From Lacrimispora xylanisolvens (lineage in GTDB: Bacteria; Bacillota; Clostridia; Lachnospirales; Lachnospiraceae): a stretch of DNA of 64,000 nt. A program made the translations under genes and the position numbers. This document shows positions 24,643 to 34,258 of this stretch, piece by piece. The notes below the pieces were generated by a model. It was not told the DNA's origin and did not search any database. It saw nothing but the letters and a program-made list of their open reading frames with translations. Location: positions 1 to 64,000 of the forward strand of contig NZ_PTJA01000010.1 in the NCBI RefSeq assembly GCF_002934545.1. Reading direction: 5' to 3'. Numbering within the stretch: position 1 is the stretch's first letter; every line of letters starts with the position of its first letter.

Positions 24643-25932
24643 TTATGCTATCTCAGACAAAATGTGGTCAATGCTTACAATCTTAACACAGAGTGCAAAT
24701 AATTCCATAGCCTGCTTTAAATCCGGCAGAGTCGGATAAGATGGTGCAATACGAATGTTGTTGTCATACGGATCCTTTCCATATGGATAGGTAGCTCCTG
24801 CACCAGTCATGACCAGACCTGCTTTTTTGCATTTTGCAACAATGGTTTTGGCACAGCCATCTAATGAATCAAAGGAAATAAAATATCCGCCTTTTGGACA
24901 GGTCCATTCGCCGATCTGAAGTCCGCCCAACTCTTTTTCCAGAGTTTCAATCACAGCTTCAAATTTAGGTCTCATGATATCTGCATGCTTTCTCATATGC
25001 TCTACCATTCCATGAATATCCCCAAAGAAACGTACATGACGAAGCTGGTTCACTTTATCATGGCCAATGGTCTGAATCTTTAACTGCTTCATGATGTCTG
25101 TTAAGTTGTTCTCGCTGGCTGCAATCGCTGCGATACCGGAACCTGGGAAGCTTACCTTTGAAGTAGAAGCAAATTTATAAACCATATCCGGATTACCGGC
25201 TCTCTTGCATTCTGCCAGAATCTCAATTAAATGATCCTGCTCGTTATCGTATAAATGATGAATGGTATAAGCGTTATCCCAGTAAATACGGAAGTCACTT
25301 GCTGCGGGTTTTAAACGGGCAAAACGGCGTACAGTTTCATCGGAGTAAGAAATTCCCTGAGGATTGGAGTATTTGGGCACACACCAGATACCCTTAATGG
25401 AATCATCTGCTGCCACCAGTTGCTCTACCAGATCCATATCCGGTCCGGTTGGAGTCATTGGAACGTTTATCATCTCAATTCCAAAGTATTCGGTTATGGA
25501 GAAATGTCTGTCATATCCGGGTACAGGACAAAGGAATTTCACTTTATCCAGCTTACACCAGGGAGTACTGCCCATAACACCGTGGGTCATGGAACGGGAA
25601 ACGGTATCATACATTACATTTAAGCTGGAATTGCCATAAATAATAATGTGATCCGGTGCAACCTCCATCATATCGGCAAGAAGTTCCTTTGCCTCCTTGA
25701 TTCCATCAAGCACACCATAATTGCGGCAGTCTGTACCGTCATCACAGGTCAGATCATCGCTGCTGCTTAACACATCCATCATTCCCATGGAAATATCCAG
25801 CTGCTCGGCGCTTGGCTTTCCTCTGGACATATCAAGCTTTAAGTCTCTGCCCTGAAACTCCTTATACTGCGCAGAAAGTTCCTTTCTAAGCTCCTGTAAC
25901 TCTTCCTTTGTCATCTCAACATACGGCTTCAT
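24643..25932 (-). CDS. Aminotransferase class I (aspartate aminotransferase-like)
   Basis: 429 residues from the ATG at 25932, preferred over the one at 25950 because GGAGGAAG stands 6 nt upstream. PLP-dependent fold type I; the Schiff-base lysine is in STSKVSFPG (K259). Other features: YGNSSLNVM phosphate-binding start, YWDNAYTIHHL with the PLP-ring Asp, and an R in NNIRIAPSYP for the carboxylate. It belongs to the large aspartate-aminotransferase-like family common in clostridia. The amino acid substrate is not certain. Confidence 0.87.
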   Translation of the reverse strand: MKPYVEMTKEELQELRKELSAQYKEFQGRDLKLDMSRGKPSAEQLDISMGMMDVLSSSDDLTCDDGTDCRNYGVLDGIKEAKELLADMMEVAPDHIIIYGNSSLNVMYDTVSRSMTHGVMGSTPWCKLDKVKFLCPVPGYDRHFSITEYFGIEMINVPMTPTGPDMDLVEQLVAADDSIKGIWCVPKYSNPQGISYSDETVRRFARLKPAASDFRIYWDNAYTIHHLYDNEQDHLIEILAECKRAGNPDMVYKFASTSKVSFPGSGIAAIAASENNLTDIMKQLKIQTIGHDKVNQLRHVRFFGDIHGMVEHMRKHADIMRPKFEAVIETLEKELGGLQIGEWTCPKGGYFISFDSLDGCAKTIVAKCKKAGLVMTGAGATYPYGKDPYDNNIRIAPSYPTLPDLKQAMELFALCVKIVSIDHILSEIA

Positions 25933-25960
25933 AGATTTCTTCCTCCTCATAAAGATTCCT

Positions 25961-27394
25961 CTAACCTAACAGTTCCTTCAGAATTCGGTTGACCGCTCCC
26001 GGATCAGCCTTTCCTTTCATGGAACGCATGGTCTGACCAACCAGAAAGCCCATTGCTTTCTCTTTTCCGTTCCGGTAATCCAGGGCAGACTGGGGATTTG
26101 CAGCAAGAATCGCCTCAATGGCAGACTTAAGGGCACCTTCATCGCTAACGACTTTCAGTCCCTTTTCCTCTACATAATGCTCCGGATCGATATCATTTAA
26201 AAAAATCTGCTCAAACACTTCCTTGGCAACCGTGCGGTTAATGGTTCCATTATCCACTAAAACAATCAGTTTTGCAAGATTTTCCGCAGAAAATGTCATA
26301 TTTTCCATTTCCATCTCATGCTCTTTTAACAGTCTCATGCCCTCTACCATCAGCCAGTTTGCTGCTTCTTTCGGCTTCTGACAGATGGCTGTAACCTGTT
26401 CAAATATATCAGCCATGTGCTTGGATCCGGTAATAATATCCGCGTCGTATTCAGAAAGACTATATTCCTCCTGGTATCTTGCCATCTTCTCGGTGCGCAG
26501 TTCCGGCTGTTTTTCTTTAATGCTCTGAATCCACTCATCGCTTATGGAAATGGGCGGCAGATCAGGATCCGGGAAATAACGGTAATCTTTCGCATCCTCT
26601 TTGGAACGCATGGCATGAGAGGACTCCTTGTTGTCATCCCAGCGCCTGGTTTCCTGAACCACTGCTTTCCCGTCCTCAATCAGCTCGATCTGACGCTTTC
26701 TCTCCCCTTCAATGGCACGGGCAATGGCTTTAAAGGAGTTTAAGTTTTTCATCTCTGTTCTTGTTCCGAACTGGGAAGCGCCTGCTTCTCTTACCGATAA
26801 GTTTACATCAGCTCTCATGGAACCTTCCTGCAGTTTGCAGTCAGAGGCACCTAAGTACTGAATGATTAATCGCAGTTTCTCCAGGTAAGCAATTACCTCA
26901 TCTGCACTTCTCATATCCGGCTCGGAAACAATCTCAATTAAAGGAACCCCGCTTCGGTTAAAATCAACTAAGGAACAGTCTTCCCATTCATCGTGAATCA
27001 GTTTTCCCGCATCCTCTTCCATGTGGATCTCATGAATTCCTATCTTTTTCTTTCCTGCAGCTGTATCAATCTCCACGTATCCGTCGTGGCAGATGGGAAG
27101 ATAGAGCTGGGAGATCTGATAGTTCTGGGGATTGTCAGGATAAAAATAATTTTTACGGTCAAATTTACAATTCTGGTTGATCTGACAATTTGCTGCAAGG
27201 CCTACTGCAAGGGCGTATTCCACTACCTGTTTGTTAAGAACGGGAAGAGATCCCGGCATTCCGGTACAGACCGGACAGGTATGGGTGTTGGGCGCTCCGC
27301 CGAATTCTGTGGAACAGGAGCAGAAGATTTTTGTTTTTGTTGCAAGCTCAACATGAACTTCCAGACCAATCACTGTCTCGTACTGTTTGCTCAT
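25961..27394 (-). CDS. gatB: Asp-tRNA(Asn)/Glu-tRNA(Gln) amidotransferase subunit B
   Basis: 477 residues. Binds misacylated tRNA and activates its acyl group with ATP; ammonia arrives from GatA. Starts with the conserved IGLEVHVEL and the zinc motif (CSCS...CPVC), and has the C-terminal YqeY/tail domain. It starts 1 nt from the gatA stop. Part of the aspS-gatC-gatA-gatB operon. Confidence 0.97.
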   Translation of the reverse strand: MSKQYETVIGLEVHVELATKTKIFCSCSTEFGGAPNTHTCPVCTGMPGSLPVLNKQVVEYALAVGLAANCQINQNCKFDRKNYFYPDNPQNYQISQLYLPICHDGYVEIDTAAGKKKIGIHEIHMEEDAGKLIHDEWEDCSLVDFNRSGVPLIEIVSEPDMRSADEVIAYLEKLRLIIQYLGASDCKLQEGSMRADVNLSVREAGASQFGTRTEMKNLNSFKAIARAIEGERKRQIELIEDGKAVVQETRRWDDNKESSHAMRSKEDAKDYRYFPDPDLPPISISDEWIQSIKEKQPELRTEKMARYQEEYSLSEYDADIITGSKHMADIFEQVTAICQKPKEAANWLMVEGMRLLKEHEMEMENMTFSAENLAKLIVLVDNGTINRTVAKEVFEQIFLNDIDPEHYVEEKGLKVVSDEGALKSAIEAILAANPQSALDYRNGKEKAMGFLVGQTMRSMKGKADPGAVNRILKELLG

Positions 27395-28891
27395 TTACTT
27401 CTCCTCCTTTTCTCTCATTGCCTTAGCCGCCAGAGAAGGCATCTCATAGGTTCTGCTTTGCTCCACTGCAAAACCGGCCCTTAAAATATTCTTTTCCTGG
27501 AAACAGTCTGCAATCAGCTGTACACCGATGGGAAGTCCCTTCTCATCGGTTCCAAACGGAACGGACAGACCGGGAAGTCCGGCTAAGTTTACTGAGATTG
27601 TATAGATATCTCCCAGGTACATCTTTAACGGATCACTTAAGCTTTCACCCAGTCTTGGGGCTGTGGTCGGTGCCGCAGGTCCTAAAATTACATCATATTT
27701 GGAAAATGCCTCATCAAAAGCTTTCTTAATCAGCGCTTTTGTCTTTAATGCCTTCAAATAATATGCATCATAATATCCGGAACTGAGTACAAAAGAACCC
27801 AGCATAATACGGCGTTTTACTTCCGGTCCGAAGCCCTCAGAACGGCTCTTTTTATACATGCCGTGAAGTCCTGTATATTCCTTCGCCCGGTATCCGTATT
27901 TTACACCGTCAAAACGGGACAGATTGGAGCTGGCCTCCGCGGATGCTATTACATAATATGCGGGGATAGCGTACTCCACCATGCCCAGATCAAAGGTCTC
28001 CACAACGGCACCCTTTTCTTCCAGTACCTTAGCCGCCTTTAAAACGGCTTCTTTTACTTCCGGATCCAGGCCTTCTCCCATATAATCTGCAGGAATTCCC
28101 ACCTTTAAGCCTTTTACCTCTCCGGTTAAATACCTGGTAAATTCATAATCCTCCCGCTGTACGGAAGTACTGTCCATACCATCATGGGAAGCCAGAACTT
28201 CAAGAATGGCTGCACAGTCAGTCACATCCTTTGCTACCGGTCCAATCTGATCTAAGGAGGAACCGTAAGCGATAAGGCCATAGCGGGAAATCGTTCCGTA
28301 AGTTGGCTTTAAACCTGTAACTCCGCAAAAGGAGGCCGGCTGTCTGATGGAACCGCCCGTATCAGAACCCAGAGCGAAAAAGCACTCTGCTGCTGCCACT
28401 GCCGCACAGGAACCACCGGAAGAACCACCGGGAACATGCTCCGGATTCCAGGGGTTTCTGGTAACGCCAAATGCAGAGGTTTCCGTTGTACTTCCCATTG
28501 CAAACTCATCCATGTTGGTTTTCCCGATGATTACAGCTCCCGCCTGTTTTAAATTCTCCACTGCCTTGGCATTGTAGGTAGGAACAAAATCGGATAAGAT
28601 CTTAGAGCTGCAGGTGGTTTTCAGTCCTTCCATGCAGATATTATCCTTAACTGCCGCAGGAACACCGGCAAGAGGACCAGTCAGTTCTCCTGATTCAATA
28701 CGCTTTTGGATCTCCTCTGCCTGCTTTAACGCGCCTTCTTCATCAATGGTTACGTAGCTGTTAAGCTCCGGTTCCATGGCCTTAATCTGGCCTAAAACGG
28801 CTTTTACAGCCTCAGGGGAGGTAACCTCTCCCTCTTTTATCTTTTTCCCCAGCTGTACCGCTGTGAGGGACAATATTTCACTTGCTGTCAT
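27395..28891 (-). CDS. gatA: Asp-tRNA(Asn)/Glu-tRNA(Gln) amidotransferase subunit A
   Basis: 498 residues, amidase-signature glutaminase that supplies ammonia to GatB. Catalytic Lys in AAVKDNICMEG and the Ser/cis-Ser pair in the GGSSGGS...GSDTGGSIRQPA region. Normal length. Overlaps or abuts gatB and lies 11 nt after gatC. Confidence 0.97.
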   Translation of the reverse strand: MTASEILSLTAVQLGKKIKEGEVTSPEAVKAVLGQIKAMEPELNSYVTIDEEGALKQAEEIQKRIESGELTGPLAGVPAAVKDNICMEGLKTTCSSKILSDFVPTYNAKAVENLKQAGAVIIGKTNMDEFAMGSTTETSAFGVTRNPWNPEHVPGGSSGGSCAAVAAAECFFALGSDTGGSIRQPASFCGVTGLKPTYGTISRYGLIAYGSSLDQIGPVAKDVTDCAAILEVLASHDGMDSTSVQREDYEFTRYLTGEVKGLKVGIPADYMGEGLDPEVKEAVLKAAKVLEEKGAVVETFDLGMVEYAIPAYYVIASAEASSNLSRFDGVKYGYRAKEYTGLHGMYKKSRSEGFGPEVKRRIMLGSFVLSSGYYDAYYLKALKTKALIKKAFDEAFSKYDVILGPAAPTTAPRLGESLSDPLKMYLGDIYTISVNLAGLPGLSVPFGTDEKGLPIGVQLIADCFQEKNILRAGFAVEQSRTYEMPSLAAKAMREKEEK

Positions 28892-28902
28892 TTTAATTCC
28901 CC

Positions 28903-29196
28903 CTATTCCACTGTCTTCGGCACTTTGAACGCTCCATCTTTGCTTTCCGGTGCATTCTTTAAGATCTGGTCTCTGTCGTCTCCGTTTATCACCACGTCTT
29001 CCCGGAAAACATTGTAAACCGGAAATACATGTGACATGGGTTCCACCCCATCTGTATCAAGTTCATTTAATTTATCTATATAATCAAGCATACGGCCCAT
29101 ATCCTTTTTAGCCGCTTCCTTTTCTGCATCATCAAGCTCCAGCTTGGCGAGAATGCCTACATACTCGATTGTTTCATCATCAATGATGTGCGCCAT
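28903..29196 (-). CDS. gatC: Asp-tRNA(Asn)/Glu-tRNA(Gln) amidotransferase subunit C
   Basis: 97 residues from the ATG at 29196 ([20 protein letters not shown]). The frame is open to 29286 but that part overlaps aspS and lacks a ribosome binding site; AAAGGAG stands 10 nt before the chosen start. GatC wraps the GatA-GatB interface. Confidence 0.93.
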   Translation of the reverse strand: MAHIIDDETIEYVGILAKLELDDAEKEAAKKDMGRMLDYIDKLNELDTDGVEPMSHVFPVYNVFREDVVINGDDRDQILKNAPESKDGAFKVPKTVE

Positions 29197-29221
29197 TTCT
29201 TTTCGTCTCCTTTCCGTCTGA

Positions 29222-30553
29222 TTACGGCTCCAGCCTGGTAACATCTCTTGGGAACAGTGTGGTCTCTCTGACGTTTGACTCGTCAAGAAGACGCATGGTC
29301 AGACGTTCCAGACCAATTCCCAGTCCGCCGTGAGGAGGCATACCATATTTAAATATCATTAAATAGGAAGAGATGTCCTCGGGATTCATTCCTCTGGTCT
29401 CCATCTTTTTTATGATGGTGTCATAATCATGGATTCTCTGGCCTCCGGTTGTGATCTCAAGTCCCTTAAAGAGTAAGTCAAAGCTTAAGGTGAATTTAGA
29501 GTCTGCCGGATCATCCATGGCATAGAACGGACGCTTTTTGGAAGGATAATGAGTGACAAATACGAAATCACTGCCATACTCCTCTTTAAAGTAACGGCCG
29601 ATTAAAACTTCCTCCTCCGGTTCTAAATCATAGGGGTTTCTGATCTTTCTGTTATATTTTTCAGATACCAGCTCTTTGGCTTTATCGAAACGGACCTGGG
29701 GAATGTTGGTTACATCAGGAAGGTCGATCTTTAACATGGCAAGTTCCTGTGCATATTCCTCACAAAGAAGTTCGAAGACATACTGAAGCATGGCTGTTTC
29801 CATTTCCATGATCTCCTCAAAGCTGTCAATGTATCCCATTTCAAAATCCATGCTGGTATATTCATTTAAATGTCTGGTTGTATTGTGTTTCTCCGCGCGG
29901 AAAACGGGTGCTACTTCAAATACCCGGTCATATACGCCAACCATGGTCTGTTTGTAGAACTGCGGGCTCTGACCCAGTTCTGCTTTTTTATTAAAATAAT
30001 CCAGTTTAAATACGTTTGATCCGCCTTCTGCGCCCCGGGCTACAATCTTTGGTGTACGGATTTCGGTAAAATTCTGAGAATGAAGGAAATCCCGGAAGCC
30101 TCTTACAATCCCTTCCTGTATACGGAATTTTGCACGCTCCATGGGGTTACGCAAGGTAATGGGACGAAGACCCAGCTTTGTTTCCAAAGAGGTTTTTAAC
30201 TTCCATTTACTGATGGCGATTGGAAGCACTTCTGCCGGCTGTGACAACACGGTTATTTCCTGAAGCCTGATTTCAAATCCATGAGGTGCCCGCTCCTCGC
30301 CGCTTACCACACCGGTAACACGGATTGCAGACTCTTCTTTTAACTGGTTTAAATCAAAGGCTGTTTTTCCGTCTTCAAACACGCACTGTACCAGTCCTTC
30401 GGCTTTTCTCAAAATAATAAAAGCCACATCACCCATGTCACGAATGGTATGGACACTTCCATCCATCCGGACCGTCTTTCCTGCATAATCACCAGATATA
30501 ATTTCCTGGATTCCCACTGTTTCTTTCTGTTTTACACCACTGATAAATTCCAT
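29222..30553 (-). CDS. aspS: Aspartyl-tRNA synthetase, archaeal type (predicted non-discriminating)
   Basis: 443 residues, much shorter than the ~590-residue bacterial AspRS and lacking its GAD insertion. It has the archaeal/eukaryal layout: N-terminal OB fold, then class II core with motif 2 ([20 protein letters not shown]) and motif 3 ([12 protein letters not shown]). Linked to gatCAB, it would charge tRNA(Asn) with Asp for transamidation to Asn-tRNA. GGAG precedes the start. Controlled by the T-box leader upstream. Confidence 0.93.
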   Translation of the reverse strand: MEFISGVKQKETVGIQEIISGDYAGKTVRMDGSVHTIRDMGDVAFIILRKAEGLVQCVFEDGKTAFDLNQLKEESAIRVTGVVSGEERAPHGFEIRLQEITVLSQPAEVLPIAISKWKLKTSLETKLGLRPITLRNPMERAKFRIQEGIVRGFRDFLHSQNFTEIRTPKIVARGAEGGSNVFKLDYFNKKAELGQSPQFYKQTMVGVYDRVFEVAPVFRAEKHNTTRHLNEYTSMDFEMGYIDSFEEIMEMETAMLQYVFELLCEEYAQELAMLKIDLPDVTNIPQVRFDKAKELVSEKYNRKIRNPYDLEPEEEVLIGRYFKEEYGSDFVFVTHYPSKKRPFYAMDDPADSKFTLSFDLLFKGLEITTGGQRIHDYDTIIKKMETRGMNPEDISSYLMIFKYGMPPHGGLGIGLERLTMRLLDESNVRETTLFPRDVTRLEP

Positions 30554-30609
30554 GATTGATTTCTCCTTACCTGAATGTAATTGCTTTGATTCCGGAGAAA
30601 TATTTTATG

Positions 30610-30915
30610 ACAATAAAATATCCCGTCCCGGAATACAGTTACATATTCCGGGACGGGACTACTATGCAATAGACTCCCGCGGTACCACCCGCATTGAGAT
30701 AAAGATATCTCCACTCAAACATTTAACGCATGTATACGGACAAACCTACTCATGTCACCGGTACAAATCAGTACCAGCCGCTTCGATCTATCGGCTCCGG
30801 AGTGTTCCCATAGCCAAGTCTCTCGTGAAAGCGCTCTCAGTCGGTGACGCAATCTTCCTGTCCGGATCCATAGGCCAGAGTCTCCTTCTCTGCCTTTTTA
30901 GTATTTATTTCATTC
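30610..30915 (-). promoter_or_regulatory. T-box leader of aspS-gatCAB, with GAAC specifier region
   Basis: On the minus strand the T-box motif GGTGGTACCGCGGG is at 30690-30676, followed by the terminator 30657-30622. Upstream, a stem I pairing (GGATCCGGA with TCCGGAGCC, one mismatch) encloses the conserved AG-rich regions. On its 3' side GGGAACACTCC contains GAAC at 30807-30804, offering overlapping codons GAA (Glu) and AAC (Asn) followed by A as is usual for a specifier. Uncharged tRNA would stabilise the antiterminator and allow transcription. T-box identity is firm; the specifier is my reading. Confidence 0.85.
30622..30657 (-). terminator. Regulatory terminator of the aspS T-box
   Basis: Perfect 14-bp GC-rich stem (30622-30635 with 30644-30657), followed on the minus strand by ATATTTTATT. 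Confidence 0.88.
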
Positions 30916-30985
30916 TGTAGCTTCATCATGCCCTGTTTTCAATTTTTTTAAACAGTTCAACACTTCACTACAATGAATTTCACTT

Positions 30986-31014
30986 ATAATATCACAATCT
31001 TTTTCCTGATGCAA
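30986..31014 (-). promoter_or_regulatory. Promoter of the aspS-gatCAB operon
   Basis: Minus strand TTGCAT (31014-31009), 17-nt spacer, TATTAT (30991-30986), about 70 bp before the T-box stem I. Confidence 0.65.
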
Positions 31015-31028
31015 TGTTTTTTTATAAT

Positions 31029-32456
31029 TTATTTCCCGGCCATGGCTGTGATTTTTTTTCTCTTTAACCTGAAAAATGTTAAAACAGCTCCCATCATACA
31101 GATGGCAGATGCAGTGATATATACGATATGCATGCCATATAAAAAGGCATCATTTCTCCCCGGAATATAGTCCGTTACCCGGTATCCCAGCCTGCTGCTC
31201 ATCATGCCATACAAAAGTGTGGTGGCAAGAGCAATTCCGCATACCATACCCATATTTCTAACAAGAGCATTGATGCTTCCTGCCACTCCAAGCTTATCAC
31301 GGGATACGGTGGACATGATAAGGGAATTATTGGGAGACTGAAACAGGCCCATTCCAACAGACATAATTCCAATCATGCTGACCATGGTAATAACGGCTGA
31401 ATTCTCATTTAAAAAAGACATGGAAAACAACCCGATGCTGGTGAAAACAAGTCCGATAAAGGTAAGTATTTCAGAGCCTATTTTATCGGAAAGGTGACCG
31501 CTTACAGGGGCTGCAACCATTAAAATCAACGGATAAGCCATCATGATAAGACCTGCCTTCTGAGGTGAAAATTCCATAACGTCCTGTAAATAAAAAGGAA
31601 GTATGATATTGTTGCAGAACATGGCAACAAAACTGATAAAACCACAGAATATGCTTAAGGAAAACAGACCATTTTTAAAAATATCCAGCTGGATCATGGG
31701 ATCTTTCCTTTTTTTCTCTACAGCCAGAAATACTGCAAAACAGACTGCTGCAAGGAAGAATCCTGTTAAAATAAGGGGATGTCCGAAACCAAGATTCAGT
31801 CCCTCGCTCAGTGCGCCAAATAAAGAAACAATTGTCACAATAAACAGAAGAGCACCATATAAATCCATCCTGCCTTTGGCCTTTGTTTTTGTTTTTGGAA
31901 GCAGACAGAAGGCTCCTATTACTGCAAGGATACCGATGGGAACATTAATGGTAAAGATATATTCCCAGCTTAATACTCCTACAATCATTCCACCCAGTCC
32001 GGGTCCTACCAGAGACCCCAGGGCAACTGCCGTACCAAGAAGTCCCAGTGCCTTTCCCCTTTCCTCAACAGGAAAGACTTCTGTAACGATTCCCTGGTTA
32101 TTTGCCATGGTTCCCGCCGCACCGATTGCCTGAATGGCTCTGGCTATAATTAAAAACCAGTAGGAATGGGACAATCCGCACAGAAGAGATCCAATGGTGA
32201 AAACAATAACGCCAAGGGTAAACATGGTTGTCTTGCCAAACATATCTCCCAGTTTTCCAAAAATCAGAACGGTACCCGATATTACGATCAGATAGCTTGT
32301 GGCAACGAACTGGATGCTGGCAGTGGTAACGCCCAGAGAATCTGCCATACGTGGCAGTGCCACATTTACAATACTGCTGTCTAAGGTTGACATGAACGTC
32401 GATAATACAACAATAATCAGTACCGACCATTTATTTCTTTTTTTTACTTCTTCCAT
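31029..32456 (-). CDS. MFS drug efflux transporter, DHA2 (EmrB/QacA-like)
   Basis: 475 residues, 14 predicted membrane helices. Motif A GKLGDMFGKTTMF after TM2, first-helix STLDSSIVNVALP typical of DHA2, and the motif C region GLGGMIVG. Exports hydrophobic compounds using the proton gradient. It starts 14 nt after the MarR-family gene, so it is in that operon. Confidence 0.9.
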   Translation of the reverse strand: MEEVKKRNKWSVLIIVVLSTFMSTLDSSIVNVALPRMADSLGVTTASIQFVATSYLIVISGTVLIFGKLGDMFGKTTMFTLGVIVFTIGSLLCGLSHSYWFLIIARAIQAIGAAGTMANNQGIVTEVFPVEERGKALGLLGTAVALGSLVGPGLGGMIVGVLSWEYIFTINVPIGILAVIGAFCLLPKTKTKAKGRMDLYGALLFIVTIVSLFGALSEGLNLGFGHPLILTGFFLAAVCFAVFLAVEKKRKDPMIQLDIFKNGLFSLSIFCGFISFVAMFCNNIILPFYLQDVMEFSPQKAGLIMMAYPLILMVAAPVSGHLSDKIGSEILTFIGLVFTSIGLFSMSFLNENSAVITMVSMIGIMSVGMGLFQSPNNSLIMSTVSRDKLGVAGSINALVRNMGMVCGIALATTLLYGMMSSRLGYRVTDYIPGRNDAFLYGMHIVYITASAICMMGAVLTFFRLKRKKITAMAGK

Positions 32457-32469
32457 TTTAGTCCCTTTC

Positions 32470-32904
32470 TTATGTGTTTAATTCAAGCGCTTTATTTAGA
32501 ATTTTAACCAGAGAAAACAACGTAATTTCCTTCTCCTCTGCCGTCAGATCCCCGGTAATCAGTTCTATTAATTTATTTATCTCCTCTCTGATCTGGGGAA
32601 GAATGAGCCTTGCTTTATCTGTCAGATATAATTTATATGCCCTGCTGTCCAATTGATCTTCTATTTTCACTACATAGCCAACCTCTGTCAGCCTGCTGAT
32701 GGTTCTGGCAGACATTGCTTTATCGTGGCCAATCAGTTCACTGATCCGGCTTTGACATAATCCTTCATTTTTCTCCATTACAAATAAATAGCGAAACGAT
32801 CCGCTGCTTAAATCATATTGTTTTAGTACTTTGTCTAAATAGCTCTGCGTATTTCTATATATTTTACTGTTGAGCATCATTAGATTCATAGGTTCATTCC
32901 CCAT
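32470..32904 (-). CDS. MarR-family transcriptional regulator
   Basis: 144 residues. Winged helix with CQSRISELIGHDKAMSARTI as recognition region and the wing near DQLDSRAYKLYLT. Typically represses its own operon until a ligand binds; here the operon includes the DHA2 pump. A palindrome at 32949-32966 lies 45 bp upstream of the start. Confidence 0.9.
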   Translation of the reverse strand: MGNEPMNLMMLNSKIYRNTQSYLDKVLKQYDLSSGSFRYLFVMEKNEGLCQSRISELIGHDKAMSARTISRLTEVGYVVKIEDQLDSRAYKLYLTDKARLILPQIREEINKLIELITGDLTAEEKEITLFSLVKILNKALELNT

Positions 32905-32948
32905 TTTATTACCACCTTTTTTATTCAGTTTCTTACTGTATCAGGATT

Positions 32949-32966
32949 TAGTTGATTAGTCAACTA
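32949..32966. promoter_or_regulatory. MarR-type operator palindrome
   Basis: TAGTTGA-TTAG-TCAACTA, a perfect 7-bp inverted repeat around 4 bp, of the size MarR dimers bind. Confidence 0.65.
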
Positions 32967-32972
32967 TTATTC

Positions 32973-33010
32973 AAAAAAAAAGACCGGTATCCCTGATACA
33001 AGTCTTTTTT
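32973..33010 (-). terminator. Intrinsic terminator of the 102-aa membrane protein gene
   Basis: AAAAAAGAC (32975-32983) pairs with GTCTTTTTT (33002-33010), inner stem GTATC/GATAC; T-run on the minus strand. Confidence 0.7.
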
Positions 33011-33041
33011 CCGGATTTTTTTATGTATGACAAGAATAATA

Positions 33042-33350
33042 TTATACCTGGTTCATTAATCCTCTTCGCTCTACTTCTTCTTTGAATAACTGATACTTTG
33101 CTTCATTTAATTTTAAAAATGAGCGGTAATATATCCCATATGCCAGAAACGCAAGAATCTTATTTTTACGGTTTCTGTCTGTGGTTTTATAAAAATATAT
33201 CAGCTTCTTGTCTTTCATTTTTCCTTTTGCGAGTTTCTTTTTAATATTGTTTTGCTGCACTTTAGCCATAAATTTCATATAAAGCCCGTTGATGAAAAAC
33301 AATACTCCAAGAAAAACAATAAAAATTATAACAGCTATTAAATCATCCAT
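33042..33350 (-). CDS. Small membrane protein of unknown function
   Basis: 102 residues: one N-terminal membrane helix (about 4-26), then a strongly basic segment (KKKLAKGKMKDKK) and a second moderately hydrophobic stretch (ILAFLAYGIYYRSF). No family recognised. Monocistronic with terminator. Confidence 0.65.
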   Translation of the reverse strand: MDDLIAVIIFIVFLGVLFFINGLYMKFMAKVQQNNIKKKLAKGKMKDKKLIYFYKTTDRNRKNKILAFLAYGIYYRSFLKLNEAKYQLFKEEVERRGLMNQV

Positions 33351-33431
33351 ACTATTTACCTCCCTGGTTTCAAAATCAGAAAGAATATACCATAAATTTC
33401 CACTTTTGTAAAGAGATGATCTGATTTAATC

Positions 33432-33460
33432 TTGACATAAGTATTCCCATACGATAGAAT
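33432..33460 (+). promoter_or_regulatory. Promoter of mntP
   Basis: TTGACA (33432-33437), 17-nt spacer, TAGAAT (33455-33460). Confidence 0.7.
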
Positions 33461-33464
33461 TAGC

Positions 33465-33560
33465 AGAGGATGAGGGAGTAGTCAGCATCTGCCCGGGTCA
33501 GGTTAGATGCCTGCAAAGTCAACATACTGACAGTTTTTCTGTCTGGCTTTGCTAATTTGT
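33465..33560 (+). promoter_or_regulatory. yybP-ykoY manganese riboswitch
   Basis: Conserved elements are in order: GGGAGTAG (33474-33481), GCCCGGGTCA, GTCAACATACTGAC and GGCTTTGC. Directly followed by a terminator and mntP, the classical arrangement. Mn2+ binding should prevent terminator formation and switch on export. Confidence 0.9.
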
Positions 33561-33578
33561 TTTCAATACAAAAAGACG

Positions 33579-33625
33579 AGACTTATCTGTGTGTTCATTT
33601 CTGTACACACAGATAAGTCTTTTTT
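33579..33625 (+). terminator. Regulatory terminator of the mntP riboswitch
   Basis: Perfect 15-bp stem (33579-33593 with 33606-33620) followed by TTTTT. Confidence 0.9.
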
Positions 33626-33681
33626 ATTATATTCTCCCTCCTACACATATAATTAGATACCATATACAGGGGGAAAATCAC

Positions 33682-34245
33682 ATGTCATTATTGGAGTTAT
33701 TTATCATTGCATTGGGTCTGTCCATGGATGCGTTTGCCGTATCAATCTGCAAAGGTCTTTGCATGCCTCAGATGAACTGGAAAAATGCAGTTATTGCCGG
33801 TTTATATTTTGGTGGCTTCCAGGCAGGAATGCCGGTTATCGGATATCTGCTTGGCTCCCAGTTTAAGGAAGCCATTACCTCTTATGACCACTGGATTGCC
33901 TTCGGTCTTCTGGGAATTATCGGCATCAATATGATCAAAGAATCCTTTAGCAAAGAAGAACTGGAATGTTCAGACTGCTCCCTGGATCCAAAAAATATGT
34001 TAATGCTTGCCATTGCCACCAGTATCGACGCATTGGCAGTCGGCGTGACCTTTGCCTTTTTAAAGGTACAGATCGTTCCAGCCGTTTCTTTTATCGGAGC
34101 AACCACATTTTCCCTCTCTGTTGCCGGAATAAAAGTGGGCAATGTTTTCGGTTCACGCTTTAAATCAAAAGCAGAATTTTCCGGGGGAATCATTCTTATC
34201 ATGATGGGGGCCAAAATCCTGTTCCAGCATCTCTTTGAAATGTAA
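33682..34245 (+). CDS. mntP: Manganese efflux pump MntP
   Basis: 187 residues, six membrane helices, DUF204 family; two internal repeats each with the acidic motif [11 protein letters not shown] and [11 protein letters not shown]. Exports Mn2+. I start it at 33682 ([13 protein letters not shown]) behind GGGGG; an earlier in-frame ATG at 33589 lies within the riboswitch terminator and is not credible. Confidence 0.95.
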   Translation: MSLLELFIIALGLSMDAFAVSICKGLCMPQMNWKNAVIAGLYFGGFQAGMPVIGYLLGSQFKEAITSYDHWIAFGLLGIIGINMIKESFSKEELECSDCSLDPKNMLMLAIATSIDALAVGVTFAFLKVQIVPAVSFIGATTFSLSVAGIKVGNVFGSRFKSKAEFSGGIILIMMGAKILFQHLFEM

Positions 34246-34258
34246 GCAGGGAAGGATT

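Noticed and set aside
30661-30900. Possible tRNA genes in the leaders before aspS and tyrS
   Set aside because: The structured sequences are T-box leaders with the conserved T-box motif and terminators; no cloverleaf with CCA end is seen.
33589-33681. Upstream start for mntP at 33589
   Set aside because: That ATG-containing segment lies in the riboswitch terminator; the RBS and conserved start are at 33682.
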